DNA of 64,000 nt, taken from assembly GCF_027497355.1 (NCBI RefSeq), contig NZ_CP114909.1, positions 1,860,001 through 1,924,000 on the forward strand. Direction: 5' to 3'. The notes beneath the pieces were generated by a model, which worked only from the letters and a program-made list of their open reading frames with translations, did no database searches and was not told the origin of the DNA. A program made the translations under genes and the position numbers. How positions within the stretch are numbered: position 1 is the first letter of the stretch; the number at the start of each line of letters is the position of its first letter. Shown piece after piece: positions 7,757-15,448 of this stretch. The DNA is from Micromonospora sp. WMMA1947. GTDB taxonomy: Bacteria; Actinomycetota; Actinomycetes; Mycobacteriales; Micromonosporaceae.

Positions 7757-8818
7757 CTATGGCGCGTCAAGTGGCTGGGGTGGGCTTTCGAGGCGTCGGT
7801 AGAGGTCTCTTGCGATGTATCGCTTGAGGCAGCGTTTGATCTCTCGGTCGGTTTTGCCTTGGGCGCGGCGGCGGTCGGCGTAGGCGCGGGTGGGCTCGTC
7901 GTAGCGCAGTCGGGACAGGGCGACGGTGTGCAGGGCGCGGTTGAGTTGCCGGTCGCCTGAGCGGTTGAGCCGGTAGCGGATGGTTTTGCCGGATGAAGCA
8001 GGGATCGGGGCGGCGCCGGCGAGCATGGCGAACGCGGCGTCGTTGCGGCAGCGTCCGGGGTGGGACCAGGCGGTCAGGACGGTGGCGGCGACGATGGGTC
8101 CGACGCCAGTGAGGTCGAGCAGGTCGGGGCGCCAGGAGCGCACGATCATGCGGATGGCTGTCTCGTGGCTGGCTGCCTCCGTTTCCAAGGTCCGAATGCG
8201 TCGGGCGAGATCACGTAACACTGCCAGCGCGGTGGCGGCCTCGATGTCGCCACCGGCCGTGGTCGGTCGCAGCCGGCCAGCCGTGGTGATCATCGTTCGG
8301 GTGCGCTGCCCGCGAAAGCGGGTTCGCACCGCTTCGGGAGCGGTGATGACCATCGCGTGCAGCTGCCGCTGGGCGGCGGTGGCAGCCTCGACGGCCGCCC
8401 GGCGGGCGGTCAGCCGCATCTGCAGCGCTGCCCGCTGAGGCCCGGTCTTGGGCTGCGTCAGCCGGGTGCGGGCCAGGGCATCACGGGCGGCGCGTTCGGC
8501 GTCGATCGGGTCGGACTTCGCCCCGGCCCGGCGAGTCGGCCGCTTGGGGCGGTCCAGCTCGACAACCAGCTCACCGGCATCGGCCAGATAACGGTGAAGG
8601 CCGGCGCCGTAGCCGCCGGTGCCCTCCAGCGCCCAGGCCCGCAACCCTGACTGCTCATCGGCCAGGGCTACCAGCTCGGCGTAGCCGTCCGGGTCGGTGT
8701 TCACCCTGACCCGTGCCAGCACGGCACCGGTGCGGGCATCGAGGACCGCGGCGGTGTGGGTGTCTTTGTGCGTGTCGACGCCGATGACGACCTCGACCAG
8801 ATCTGCCAGCATGGACAT
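7757..8818 (-). CDS. IS110 family transposase (IS-A)
   Basis: A 353-residue RNA-guided recombinase-type transposase. The N-terminal RuvC-like DEDD domain begins VIGVDTHKDTHTAAV and has KSDPIDAERAARDAL. The C-terminal Transposase_20 domain has LTGVGPIVAATVLTAW and the catalytic-Ser region PIPASSGKTIRYRLNRSGDR. The ATG at 8818 is preceded by GAGGAG at 7 bases; a further ATG follows two codons later. All expected domains are intact with no frameshift, so it may be active. It is clearly related to, but diverged from, the IS-B transposase (53383-54462). Confidence 0.93.
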   Translation of the reverse strand: MSMLADLVEVVIGVDTHKDTHTAAVLDARTGAVLARVRVNTDPDGYAELVALADEQSGLRAWALEGTGGYGAGLHRYLADAGELVVELDRPKRPTRRAGAKSDPIDAERAARDALARTRLTQPKTGPQRAALQMRLTARRAAVEAATAAQRQLHAMVITAPEAVRTRFRGQRTRTMITTAGRLRPTTAGGDIEAATALAVLRDLARRIRTLETEAASHETAIRMIVRSWRPDLLDLTGVGPIVAATVLTAWSHPGRCRNDAAFAMLAGAAPIPASSGKTIRYRLNRSGDRQLNRALHTVALSRLRYDEPTRAYADRRRAQGKTDREIKRCLKRYIARDLYRRLESPPQPLDAP

Positions 8819-8868
8819 GCGTTCTCTCCTCACCGTGGGGGACGCGAGGTCCGGTCCGGCGCGGAGAT

Positions 8869-9026
8869 GGCAGGACTGTGATGAGACACGCCAGCCGCTA
8901 ACTGGCGGTCAAGCTCCTGATCAGGCCAAACGTCTCCCGCCGGGCCGGCGCTGGCAGCAGCAGACGGACAAGTCCCGCCAAGGGCACAAAGCCAGTCAGA
9001 CGAAGGGTCACGCCTGCCACTGCCAG
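8869..9026 (-). ncRNA. candidate bridge RNA of IS-A
   Basis: The non-coding segment upstream of the transposase folds, in the transposase direction, into a 16-bp stem with three wobbles (9026-9011 with 8966-8951). The stem encloses an internal loop capped by GGC-TTTGT-GCC. The 5' side holds GTCTGAC (9001-8995) and the 3' side TGGCGGGA (8980-8973). TGGCGG is also the sequence just outside the left end of this element, and the complement of TCTG is CAGA, found just outside the right end. Blocks shared with IS-B include GCGCCGGCCCGGC (8951-8939), TGGCCTGATCAG (8928-8917) and CATCACAG (8883-8876). IS110 elements are known to encode bridge RNAs in this position; expression is inferred. Confidence 0.65.
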
Positions 9027-9069
9027 CCATCAGCTCATCACTACTGAACCGACCCCGCCATGCTCACAG

Positions 9070-9702
9070 TCAGCCGAGCACCTCGTACCGGACGTCGACG
9101 TGACCGAGGCTCGTGGCGGCGATGGTCGCGAACGCGGCGCGGGACAGGTCCAGGCACCGGCCCTCGATGAACGGACCGCGGTCGTTGATCCGCACCACCA
9201 CCGACTTGCCGTTGGCCGGGTTGGTCACCCGGACCTTCGTGTTGAACGGCAGCGTCTTGTGCGCGGCGGTCAGCGCGTTCGGGTTGAACGTCTCGCCGTT
9301 CGCCGTCATCTGACCCTCGGCGTAGAAGGAGGCGCCGCAGGAGCCGCTGTCCACGACCTTCGGGCTGCTCGTCTTCTTCGCCGTCGGCGACGGGGAGGCG
9401 GTCCTGGCCTTGCTCCGGGAGGCCGCCTGCGTACGGCTCGCCTTCGGGCTGGCGGTGGCCTTCGGCGACGGGCTGAGGCTCGCGCTGGGCGAGGCCGACG
9501 CGCTCGGCGAGGGAGAGGCCGACGTGGGGGCGGGCGTGCTGGGCAGCGTCTCGACCACGGCCGGCTCGGCGGGCGGCTCGGCGGAGGTGAGCCGCACGGC
9601 GCCGACGGTACCGCCGACCGCGAGGGCCACACCGACCGCCGCGGTCGCGGCGATGGCGGCGGGCGAGGAGAACTTGCGGGTACGAAGGTGCCTAGCAGCC
9701 AC
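9070..9702 (-). CDS. RlpA-like secreted double-psi beta-barrel protein
   Basis: A 210-residue protein with an N-terminal signal or anchor helix ([20 protein letters not shown]), a long Ser/Pro/Ala-rich linker and a C-terminal double-psi beta-barrel. The barrel shows [38 protein letters not shown] and [10 protein letters not shown], as in the RlpA and resuscitation-promoting-factor DPBB families. It is probably extracytoplasmic and acts on or binds peptidoglycan. The GTG at 9702 is preferred because AAAGGA lies 8 bases upstream; an in-frame TTG at 9729 lacks a good ribosome site. IS-A begins 17 bases after its stop. Confidence 0.83.
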   Translation of the reverse strand: MAARHLRTRKFSSPAAIAATAAVGVALAVGGTVGAVRLTSAEPPAEPAVVETLPSTPAPTSASPSPSASASPSASLSPSPKATASPKASRTQAASRSKARTASPSPTAKKTSSPKVVDSGSCGASFYAEGQMTANGETFNPNALTAAHKTLPFNTKVRVTNPANGKSVVVRINDRGPFIEGRCLDLSRAAFATIAATSLGHVDVRYEVLG

Positions 9703-9850
9703 CGGCCCGGTCCTTTCGTCAACTGACAAACCGGCCCGGACCGTAACGAGAGAAGCACTTCCGAAGTCAACGTGATCATGGTGCTATGCCCGCATTTACC
9801 CTGGTACGTGTAGCCGATCACGCCACCGTCGATCGGCCGAACGGCCCACC

Positions 9851-9895
9851 GATCCGCCAGGACGGAAACCGTGGATCCGCCAGGATGGAAACGTG
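9851..9895 (+). repeat. tandem duplication across a start codon
   Basis: A 22-23-bp unit beginning GATCCGCCAGGA occurs at 9851-9873 and again at 9874-9895, differing by one substitution and one indel. Each copy ends in GTG, and the second GTG is the annotated start of the next gene. The duplication therefore doubles the translation-initiation region. Confidence 0.75.
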
Positions 9896-10432
9896 CTGAA
9901 CCGTCGCCTGGTCGAGCTGTTCCGGTGGGTCGACCCCGGGCCGGGCAGCACCCACCTGGTCAGTGACATCTCCGGCTGGTGGCGCGACCCCGACGTGCTG
10001 GCCCAGGTCGGGCCGGCGCTGGCCGGGCTGTTTCCGGACGCCCGCCCGACCGTCGTGATCGCACCCGAGGTGACCGGGCTGCTGCTCGGCCCGCTCGTCG
10101 CGGTCGCCACCGGAGCCGGTTTCCTGCCCGCGTACAAGGACGGTGGCGAGCGACGCCGGGTCGGGCCGACGCGCTGGGCCGACACACCCTCCGACTACCG
10201 GGGACGGCAACTGCGGGTCGGCGTGGACGGCCGGCGGCTGGGCCCCGGCGACCGGGTGCTGCTGGTCGACGACTGGGTCGACACCGGCGCGCAACTGGAC
10301 GCGCTGTGCCAGGTCGTGGCGGACGCCGGGGCCGAACTGATCGGCGCCGCCGCCCTCGTCGCGACCTGCCCGCCCGAGGTCGCCGGGCGGCTGAGGCTGC
10401 GTGCCCTGCTCACCGGCGACCAGTTGCCGTGA
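9893..10432 (+). CDS. phosphoribosyltransferase family protein
   Basis: A 179-residue PRTase-fold protein. The PRPP-binding signature is VLLVDDWVDTGAQ (acidic pair followed by a TG loop), preceded by VVIAPEVTGLLLGPLVAVATG and GAGFLPAYKDGG, which resemble adenine phosphoribosyltransferase-like proteins. A base is likely salvaged with PRPP, or PRPP acts as a ligand in a regulatory role; the substrate cannot be read from the sequence. The GTG start is set by the second copy of a tandem repeat, with AGGA 8 bases upstream. A small ASCH gene follows after 53 bases. Confidence 0.75.
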   Translation: MLNRRLVELFRWVDPGPGSTHLVSDISGWWRDPDVLAQVGPALAGLFPDARPTVVIAPEVTGLLLGPLVAVATGAGFLPAYKDGGERRRVGPTRWADTPSDYRGRQLRVGVDGRRLGPGDRVLLVDDWVDTGAQLDALCQVVADAGAELIGAAALVATCPPEVAGRLRLRALLTGDQLP

Positions 10433-10485
10433 GACGCCGGCAAACCGGATGAGCCACGGCGGTACGGTGCCGTAGCGTCGACGGC

Positions 10486-10899
10486 ATGTGGCCCCGCATC
10501 GGTGGATTGCGCGCACTCGCCCTCGGCACGCCCGGCGAGCTGCGCACCCGGCTCAACACCCTCGTGCTCTCCGGCGTGAAGACCGCCACCGCCGGCCTCG
10601 TGCAGGAATACGACGAGGACGGCGAGGAACTGGAGTACGTCGGCGAGCGGCAGGTGCTCGTCGACGACAACGACCAGTTCCTCGCCGTGATCGAGGTGAC
10701 GGGCGTCGAGGTGGTGCGCTTCGCCGACGTGCCGTGGGACTTCGCCCGCGCCGAGGGCGAGGGCGACCGGTCGATCGAGGAGTGGCGCGAGGGCCACGGC
10801 GCCTACTGGGCCCGGCAGGGCACCCCGGTCACCGACGACACCCGGATCGTCTGCCTCCGCTTCCGGCTGGTCTCCACCGAGGGCAGCGTCGGCACCTAG
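10486..10899 (+). CDS. ASCH domain-containing protein
   Basis: A 137-residue ASCH-superfamily protein with LRTRLNTLVLSGVKTATAGL (the conserved G-x-K-TAT motif), VLVDDNDQFLAVIEVTGVEVVRF and EGDRSIEEWREGHGAYW. The fold is related to PUA domains; bacterial members bind RNA or, in some cases, hydrolyse modified cytidines. The role here is not known. A TAGCGT -10 box (10473-10478) sits 7 bases before the ATG with no Shine-Dalgarno sequence, so the mRNA is probably leaderless. Its TAG stop shares the palindrome CTAG with the stop of the convergent LLM gene. Confidence 0.8.
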   Translation: MWPRIGGLRALALGTPGELRTRLNTLVLSGVKTATAGLVQEYDEDGEELEYVGERQVLVDDNDQFLAVIEVTGVEVVRFADVPWDFARAEGEGDRSIEEWREGHGAYWARQGTPVTDDTRIVCLRFRLVSTEGSVGT

Positions 10900-11777
10900 C
10901 CGGCCCGGCGCAGCTCCGGCAGCAGCGCCGCCGCCTCCACCAGCACCGCCTCGTCGCCGGCGTACCAGCTGCTGGCCCGGGGCCAGTGCGTCACCACGTC
11001 GGTGAAGCCCAGCCGGGCCGCCCGGGCCACCTGCTCGGCGAGAAAGTCGGCACTGGTCAGCGAGAACACCGGAGCCGAGTCGAGCGACAGGTAGCGGTCG
11101 AGCGTCGCCGGGTCACGGCCGGCCTGCTCCAGCGTCCGCGTCATCCGGTCGGACAGCTCCGCCACAGTGCCCCACCAGGCCTCGATGTCGTCGCCGCCGA
11201 GCCCGGTGGTGACCCAGCCCTGCCCGAACCGGGCGACCAGCCGCATCGAGCGGGGCCCGTTCGCGGCCACCACGAACGGCACCCGGGGCTGCTGGACGCA
11301 CCCCGGGTTGTTGCGGGCGTCCACAGCGGTGAACCACTCCCCGCGCCAGGTCGTGCCGTCCTCCCGCAGGATCGCGTCGAGCAGCTCGGTGAACTCGGCG
11401 AACCGGTCGACGCGCTGCCGGGGCGGCAGCGTCTCGCCGCCGAGCACCGCCGAGTCGAAGCCGATGCCGCCCGCGCCCAGGCCGAGCAGCACCCGACCGT
11501 CGGACACGTCATCCAGCGCCGTCACCTGCCGGGCGAACGCCGCCGGGTGCCGGAAGTTCGGCGACGCGACGAGCGTGCCGAGCTTCACCCGGGAGGTCAC
11601 GCCGGCCGCCGCGGTCAACGTCGTCCACGAGTCGAACCACGGCCCGTCGACCAGGTCACGCCAGCCCAGGTGGTCGTAGGTCCAGGCGTGGTCGAAGCCC
11701 CACTCGTCCACCTGCGCCCACCGCCGACGCGCTTCCGACCAGCGCTGGTCGGGCAGGATCACGATGCCGATTCGCAT
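10896..11777 (-). CDS. LLM class (F420-dependent) oxidoreductase
   Basis: A 293-residue luciferase-like monooxygenase fold protein. Signatures are MRIGIVILPDQRWSEARRRW, WTYDHLGWRDL, VKLGTLVASPNFRHPAAFAR and VLLGLGAGG. In actinomycetes most members use coenzyme F420 rather than FMN; that is inference here. The substrate is unknown. The ATG at 11777 is the natural family start. The two convergent genes (this one and the ASCH gene) overlap by 4 bases at CTAG. Confidence 0.87.
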   Translation of the reverse strand: MRIGIVILPDQRWSEARRRWAQVDEWGFDHAWTYDHLGWRDLVDGPWFDSWTTLTAAAGVTSRVKLGTLVASPNFRHPAAFARQVTALDDVSDGRVLLGLGAGGIGFDSAVLGGETLPPRQRVDRFAEFTELLDAILREDGTTWRGEWFTAVDARNNPGCVQQPRVPFVVAANGPRSMRLVARFGQGWVTTGLGGDDIEAWWGTVAELSDRMTRTLEQAGRDPATLDRYLSLDSAPVFSLTSADFLAEQVARAARLGFTDVVTHWPRASSWYAGDEAVLVEAAALLPELRRAG

Positions 11778-11827
11778 GATCGCCAGGGTACGACCCGGGT
11801 CGGACATGCCGACCCGGGTCGCGGGGA

Positions 11828-12880
11828 TCACGCCGCCAGGTCGGCGACCACGCAGGCGATGTTGTCCGGCGCGCCGGCCGCGTACGCCAGCTCGACCAGG
11901 CGCTCGACGGCGGTCTCCGGATCGTCCGCCTCCGCCAGCGCGGCGTGCAGCGCGCCCGGGTCCACCACGGCGGAGAGACCGTCGGAGCAGAGCAGGTAGC
12001 GGTCGCCGGGCAGCGCGGTCCGCAGCGCCAGGTCGGCCTCCACCTCCGCACCCGCGCCGAGCGCCCGGGCCAGCAGCGCCCGCTGCGGATGCGCCCCGGC
12101 CTCGGCCGGGGTGAGCCGTCCCTGGTCGACGAGCGTCTGCACGTACGTGTGGTCCTGCGTGAGCCGGGACAGCTCGCCGCCGCGCAGCAGGTACGCCCGG
12201 CTGTCCCCGACGTGCACGAGCGCGAGCCGGGTGCCGCGCCGTACGAGCGCGGTGAGCGTGGTGGCGGGCTGGTCGGCGTCGGTGGCGTGCGCGCGTACCG
12301 CCCGGTCGGCCCGGGTCGCCGCGTCGGCCAGCGCGGCGAGCAGATCGGCCTGCGGCGCGTCGGCCTGCTCCAACGGGTGCAGCGCGTCCACCGCGGCGGT
12401 GCTCGCGGCGGCACCGGCCGGACCGCGTACGCCGTCGGCGACCGCGAGCAGCGTGGCGCTCGCGTACGCGGTGTCCTCGTTGGAATCGCGGACCGTGCCG
12501 GTCTCGCAGCGCGTCGCGTACCGGAAGGTGGTCTCGGACATGGTGGTGCCCCTCTCGCTGAGCGTGTCGACGAGGAGCGCGACGGCCCGGCCGCGTGCTG
12601 CCGTGTCCGCGCTGACCCGCCGCCACCAGGCGTCGAGCGCCTCGGCGGCGGCAGCGGACGGCAGGCCGCAGACGGTACGGATCTCGGCCAGCGGCATCCC
12701 GGCCCGGCGCAGCCCGGCGATCAGCCGCGCCCGGTCCGCCTGCTCCGGCGCGTAGTAGCGGTAGCCCGAGTGCGGGTCCACCGCGGCCGGGGGCAGCAGC
12801 CCGCAGTCGTCGTAGATGCGCAGCGCCTTGGCGCTCAGGCCGGTCGCGCGGGCGAACGCGCCGATGGTCAGCAGTCGCAC
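11828..12880 (-). CDS. MerR-PP2C fusion: DNA-binding domain joined to a Ser/Thr phosphatase
   Basis: A 350-residue protein with two domains not usually combined. Residues 1-70 form a MerR winged helix (LLTIGAFARATGLSAKALRIYDDCGLLPP, then SGYRYYAPEQ). After a helical linker, residues about 115-350 form a PP2C phosphatase: GTVRDSNEDTAY, LLAVADGVRG, LVHVGDSRAYLLRGGE, LLCSDGLSAVV and APDNIACVVADLA. The metal Asp residues are present; the usual DGMGG reads DGVRG. The GTG at 12880 follows GGGAGG and is preferred over an upstream in-frame start. It resembles PstP (40987-42432) in the phosphatase half. It may couple phosphatase activity to transcription, but that is inference. Confidence 0.85.
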   Translation of the reverse strand: MRLLTIGAFARATGLSAKALRIYDDCGLLPPAAVDPHSGYRYYAPEQADRARLIAGLRRAGMPLAEIRTVCGLPSAAAAEALDAWWRRVSADTAARGRAVALLVDTLSERGTTMSETTFRYATRCETGTVRDSNEDTAYASATLLAVADGVRGPAGAAASTAAVDALHPLEQADAPQADLLAALADAATRADRAVRAHATDADQPATTLTALVRRGTRLALVHVGDSRAYLLRGGELSRLTQDHTYVQTLVDQGRLTPAEAGAHPQRALLARALGAGAEVEADLALRTALPGDRYLLCSDGLSAVVDPGALHAALAEADDPETAVERLVELAYAAGAPDNIACVVADLAA

Positions 12881-12956
12881 CGTGCCTCCCTCGCGCTCCT
12901 CGTGCCGGTCACCGCGACCGGCACCGACCACGCTGGGCCTTGCCGCAGGGGACGGG

Positions 12957-13523
12957 TCAAGGCGTCGCTGCCGCCAGTTTGGTCAGCATCCGGCCCAGGT
13001 GCGGCTCGATCGTGCCGGCCGGCGCCTCGGTCACCTCGGCCGGCGTCCACCAGCGGGTGCCGGCGAACTCCACCGGATCGGGCGTGAACCGCTGGTCGCG
13101 GTGGGCGGACAGCACGTACCAGAGGCTCACGTCGGTGTGCCGCAGCTCCGGCGGGCCGACCGTCTCGGTGACGGTCAGGAACGCCGGGCGCTCGCCGAAC
13201 GGCGGCGCGAAGACCGCCGCCACGCCCAGTTCCTCCCGCAGCTCGCGGCGCACCGTGTCGGCCGGGTGCTCGCCCGGCTCGACGTGACCGCCGCTGGGCA
13301 GCCACATCCCGGCGAGGCGGTGGTCGACCAGCAGCACCGCGCCATCGGCCGGGTCGCGGAGCAGGAAGTACGCGACCAGGTGCGGCGACGGCGTACGCGG
13401 CTTGGCCCGGCGGAAGATGTCCTCCGTGCCGGCCAGCCAGGTCAGTGCGGCCTCCCGGTGCCGCGCCTCCAGATCGTCCCCCGGTGGTAGCTCCTCGACC
13501 AGTGCCCGGATCTCGTCCCGCAT
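12957..13523 (-). CDS. NUDIX hydrolase
   Basis: A 188-residue Nudix protein with a complete Nudix box, GGHVEPGEHPADTVRRELRE followed by ELGV. It would hydrolyse a nucleoside diphosphate linked to another moiety using Mg2+. An N-terminal helical extension (about 45 residues) precedes the beta-sheet core that begins VAYFLLRD. The substrate is unknown. The start at 13523 is the first ATG giving a compact protein; the ribosome site is weak. It lies 32 bases after the LysR gene stop and could share its transcript. Confidence 0.87.
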   Translation of the reverse strand: MRDEIRALVEELPPGDDLEARHREAALTWLAGTEDIFRRAKPRTPSPHLVAYFLLRDPADGAVLLVDHRLAGMWLPSGGHVEPGEHPADTVRRELREELGVAAVFAPPFGERPAFLTVTETVGPPELRHTDVSLWYVLSAHRDQRFTPDPVEFAGTRWWTPAEVTEAPAGTIEPHLGRMLTKLAAATP

Positions 13524-13555
13524 CTCGCCGATGCTGCCAGCCGGGTACGACGGGA

Positions 13556-14449
13556 TCAGTCCTCCGGCAGCGGGTTGGCGTCGGCAGCCGCGCGGACGAA
13601 CTCGCGTACCCGGGACGTGGTATTCCCGGCCGGCCACACCGGACCGCGACAGATCGGCGGCGCGTCGTGGATCGGCACGTAGGCCACGTCGGGGCGGGCG
13701 TAGAACTGGCGGGTCTGCTCGCCCACCGGCAGCACCCCCCGGCCCAGCGCGACGAGCGCCAGCATCTCGGAGAAGCTGCCGCCCACCGGCCCCTTCGGCA
13801 CCGGCCGGCCCGCGGGCGTGCGGTCCGGCGTGCGGTCCTGCTTGAACGCGGCCGACGTCACCGCCGGGTACTGCACCACCGGATGGTCGCCCAGCACCTC
13901 CAGGGACACCGACTCCTCGGCCGCGAGCGGATGGCCCGCGGCCACCGCGAGCACCCGGCGCTCGCGCAGCAGCACCGGGCCGTTCGCCATGCCGTCGAAG
14001 GGGTACGAGGCGATCAGCACGTCGATGGTGCCGTCCACCAGGCTCGACCGGGTGCTGGCCAGCGGCGCCTCGTGCACGTGCACCTCGCAGTCCGGGTGAC
14101 GCGCGGTGAACAGGGCCACCGCGCGCAGCAGCGCCGGGGCTGCCGACTCACCGACGTACGCCACCCGCAGCTCGCCGGTGAGCCCGCGACCGGCGTCGAC
14201 GGCCCGCTGGACCGCCGCCTCGATGCCAGCCACCAGCGGGCGCATCTCCTCGGCCAGGCGGGCGCCGATCGGGGTGAGCCGGACGACCCGGCTGGTGCGC
14301 TCGAACAGCGGCGCGCCGATCCGGCGTTCCAGCTTGCGCACCACGTGGCTGACCCGCCCGGTGCTCACCCGCAGCCGCTCGGCGGTCCGCCCGAAGTGCA
14401 GCTCCTCGGCCAGGGTCAGGAACGTCTCGACCTCGTACCGCTCCAGCAC
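13556..14449 (-). CDS. LysR family transcriptional regulator
   Basis: A 297-residue LTTR. The N-terminal helix-turn-helix reads VETFLTLAEELHFGRTAERL and RVSTGRVSHVVRKLERRIGAPLF, followed by the effector domain beginning LTGELRVAYVGESAA. GTG at 14449 is preceded by GGAGGT. It is divergent from a VOC-family gene, and the 87-bp gap holds a T-N11-A dyad, so it probably autoregulates and controls the VOC gene. The inducer is unknown. Confidence 0.92.
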   Translation of the reverse strand: MLERYEVETFLTLAEELHFGRTAERLRVSTGRVSHVVRKLERRIGAPLFERTSRVVRLTPIGARLAEEMRPLVAGIEAAVQRAVDAGRGLTGELRVAYVGESAAPALLRAVALFTARHPDCEVHVHEAPLASTRSSLVDGTIDVLIASYPFDGMANGPVLLRERRVLAVAAGHPLAAEESVSLEVLGDHPVVQYPAVTSAAFKQDRTPDRTPAGRPVPKGPVGGSFSEMLALVALGRGVLPVGEQTRQFYARPDVAYVPIHDAPPICRGPVWPAGNTTSRVREFVRAAADANPLPED

Positions 14450-14461
14450 CGGGCACCTCCG

Positions 14462-14482
14462 TCGTTGCCTGCGGGTCAACGA
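14462..14482. promoter_or_regulatory. candidate LysR box
   Basis: TCGTTG-N9-CAACGA is a perfect interrupted dyad (14462-14482) that contains the LTTR consensus T-N11-A (T14466 to A14478). It lies 13 bases upstream of the LysR start and 55 bases upstream of the divergent VOC gene. Confidence 0.55.
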
Positions 14483-14536
14483 TCGTAGTCCGGATCGGGC
14501 TTGGTCCGGCTCACCCGGCGGACCAGGGTTGACGGC

Positions 14537-14932
14537 ATGCAGAACCATCTCGTGACGGTGACCGGGTTCGACCACCTCGTGCTTTCGGTGAGCGACGTCG
14601 AGCGCTCCCTCGACTTCTACTGCGGCACGCTCGGCCTGGCCCCGGTGCGGGTCGACAGGTGGCGGGCCGGCGAGGTGCCCTTCCCGTCCGTACGTGTCGA
14701 CGCCGGCACCATCATCGACCTTCTACGCGGCGGCTCGGACCAGTCCAACGTGGATCACTTCTGCCTCGTGGTGGAGCCGGTCGACTGGCAGCGGGTGATC
14801 GACTCCGGGGTGTTCACCGTGCTGACCGGCCCGGTACCGCGCTTCGGGGCGCGCGGCACAGCCACCTCGATCTACGTCAGCGACCCGGACGGCAACACAA
14901 TCGAACTGCGCTGCTACCCGGCCGGCGCCTAG
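14537..14932 (+). CDS. VOC family protein (glyoxalase/dioxygenase fold)
   Basis: A 131-residue protein with two beta-alpha-beta-beta-beta units of the vicinal oxygen chelate fold. Metal-ligand candidates are the His in FDHLVLSV, the Glu region in PFPSVRV, the His in VDHFCLVV and the Glu in DGNTIELRCY. The reaction cannot be assigned. Divergence from the LysR gene suggests inducible expression. The following GNAT gene starts 10 bases later but appears to have its own promoter. Confidence 0.85.
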   Translation: MQNHLVTVTGFDHLVLSVSDVERSLDFYCGTLGLAPVRVDRWRAGEVPFPSVRVDAGTIIDLLRGGSDQSNVDHFCLVVEPVDWQRVIDSGVFTVLTGPVPRFGARGTATSIYVSDPDGNTIELRCYPAGA

Positions 14933-14941
14933 CCTGAGCCG

Positions 14942-15448
14942 ATGCCGCAGCTGGAACGACTCGCCGCCCACCACGCGCCCGCCGTACTGCGGTTCGAGCG
15001 GGAGAACCGGGCCTACTTCGCCCGGTACGTCCCCGACCGGGGCGACGACTTCTTCACCGGGTACGCCGCCCGGCACGCGGCCCTGCTGGACGAGCAGGAA
15101 CGCGGCACCTGCCACTTCCACGTGCTGGTCGGCGACCACGGCACCGTGCTCGGCCGGTTCAACCTGGTCGACGTCGCAGACGGCAGCGCCGAGCTGGGCT
15201 ACCGGGTGGCCGAACGCGCCGCCGGGCGCGGGCTCGCGAGTGAAGGAGTACGGCGCGTCTGCGAACTGGCCCGCACCGAGTACGGGCTGCGCCGGCTGGT
15301 CGCCTCGGCGGCGCTGGCGAACCCGGCCTCGCTGGCGGTGCTCCGGCGTGCCGGATTCGTACCCGACGGTCCGGTGGTGCTGGCCGCGGAGCCCGGCCTG
15401 CGGCACGTCCTCGACCTCCGCGCGCCCTACGCGGCCGCGTCCCCGTAG
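14942..15448 (+). CDS. GNAT family N-acetyltransferase (RimJ/RimL-like)
   Basis: A 168-residue acetyltransferase with acetyl-CoA loop RAAGRGLASEGVRRV and the C-terminal NPASLAVLRRAGFVPDG typical of RimJ/RimL-type enzymes. The substrate is unknown. A TAGCCT -10 box at 14930-14935 begins on the VOC stop codon and lies 6 bases before the ATG, so the gene may be expressed from a leaderless transcript of its own. The 3' end overlaps the convergent reductase gene by 22 bases. Confidence 0.87.
   Translation: MPQLERLAAHHAPAVLRFERENRAYFARYVPDRGDDFFTGYAARHAALLDEQERGTCHFHVLVGDHGTVLGRFNLVDVADGSAELGYRVAERAAGRGLASEGVRRVCELARTEYGLRRLVASAALANPASLAVLRRAGFVPDGPVVLAAEPGLRHVLDLRAPYAAASP

Larger units (their letters stand above)
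7740..9052 (-). mobile_element. IS110-family insertion sequence (IS-A), apparently complete
   Basis: The element comprises one DEDD transposase (7757-8818) and a non-coding left end containing a candidate bridge RNA. No terminal inverted repeats or long target duplication are seen, as expected for IS110. Reading in the transposase direction, the left junction is TGGCGG-GG-TCGG and the right junction CACTCG-GG-CAGAAC. A GG dinucleotide therefore flanks both ends (9053-9054 and 7738-7739) and the restored site would read TGGCGG-GG-CAGAAC. Size is about 1,313 bp. It sits between rlpA and the SpoIIE-type phosphatase, in the same orientation as both. Boundaries are inferred and may be off by a base or two. 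Confidence 0.7.

Noticed and set aside
14478..14486. AACGATCGT in the LysR/VOC intergenic region, 9 of 10 bases of the palindrome at 63145.
   Set aside because: CGATCG is common in high-GC DNA; the gene contexts are unrelated and the T-N11-A dyad explains this region better.
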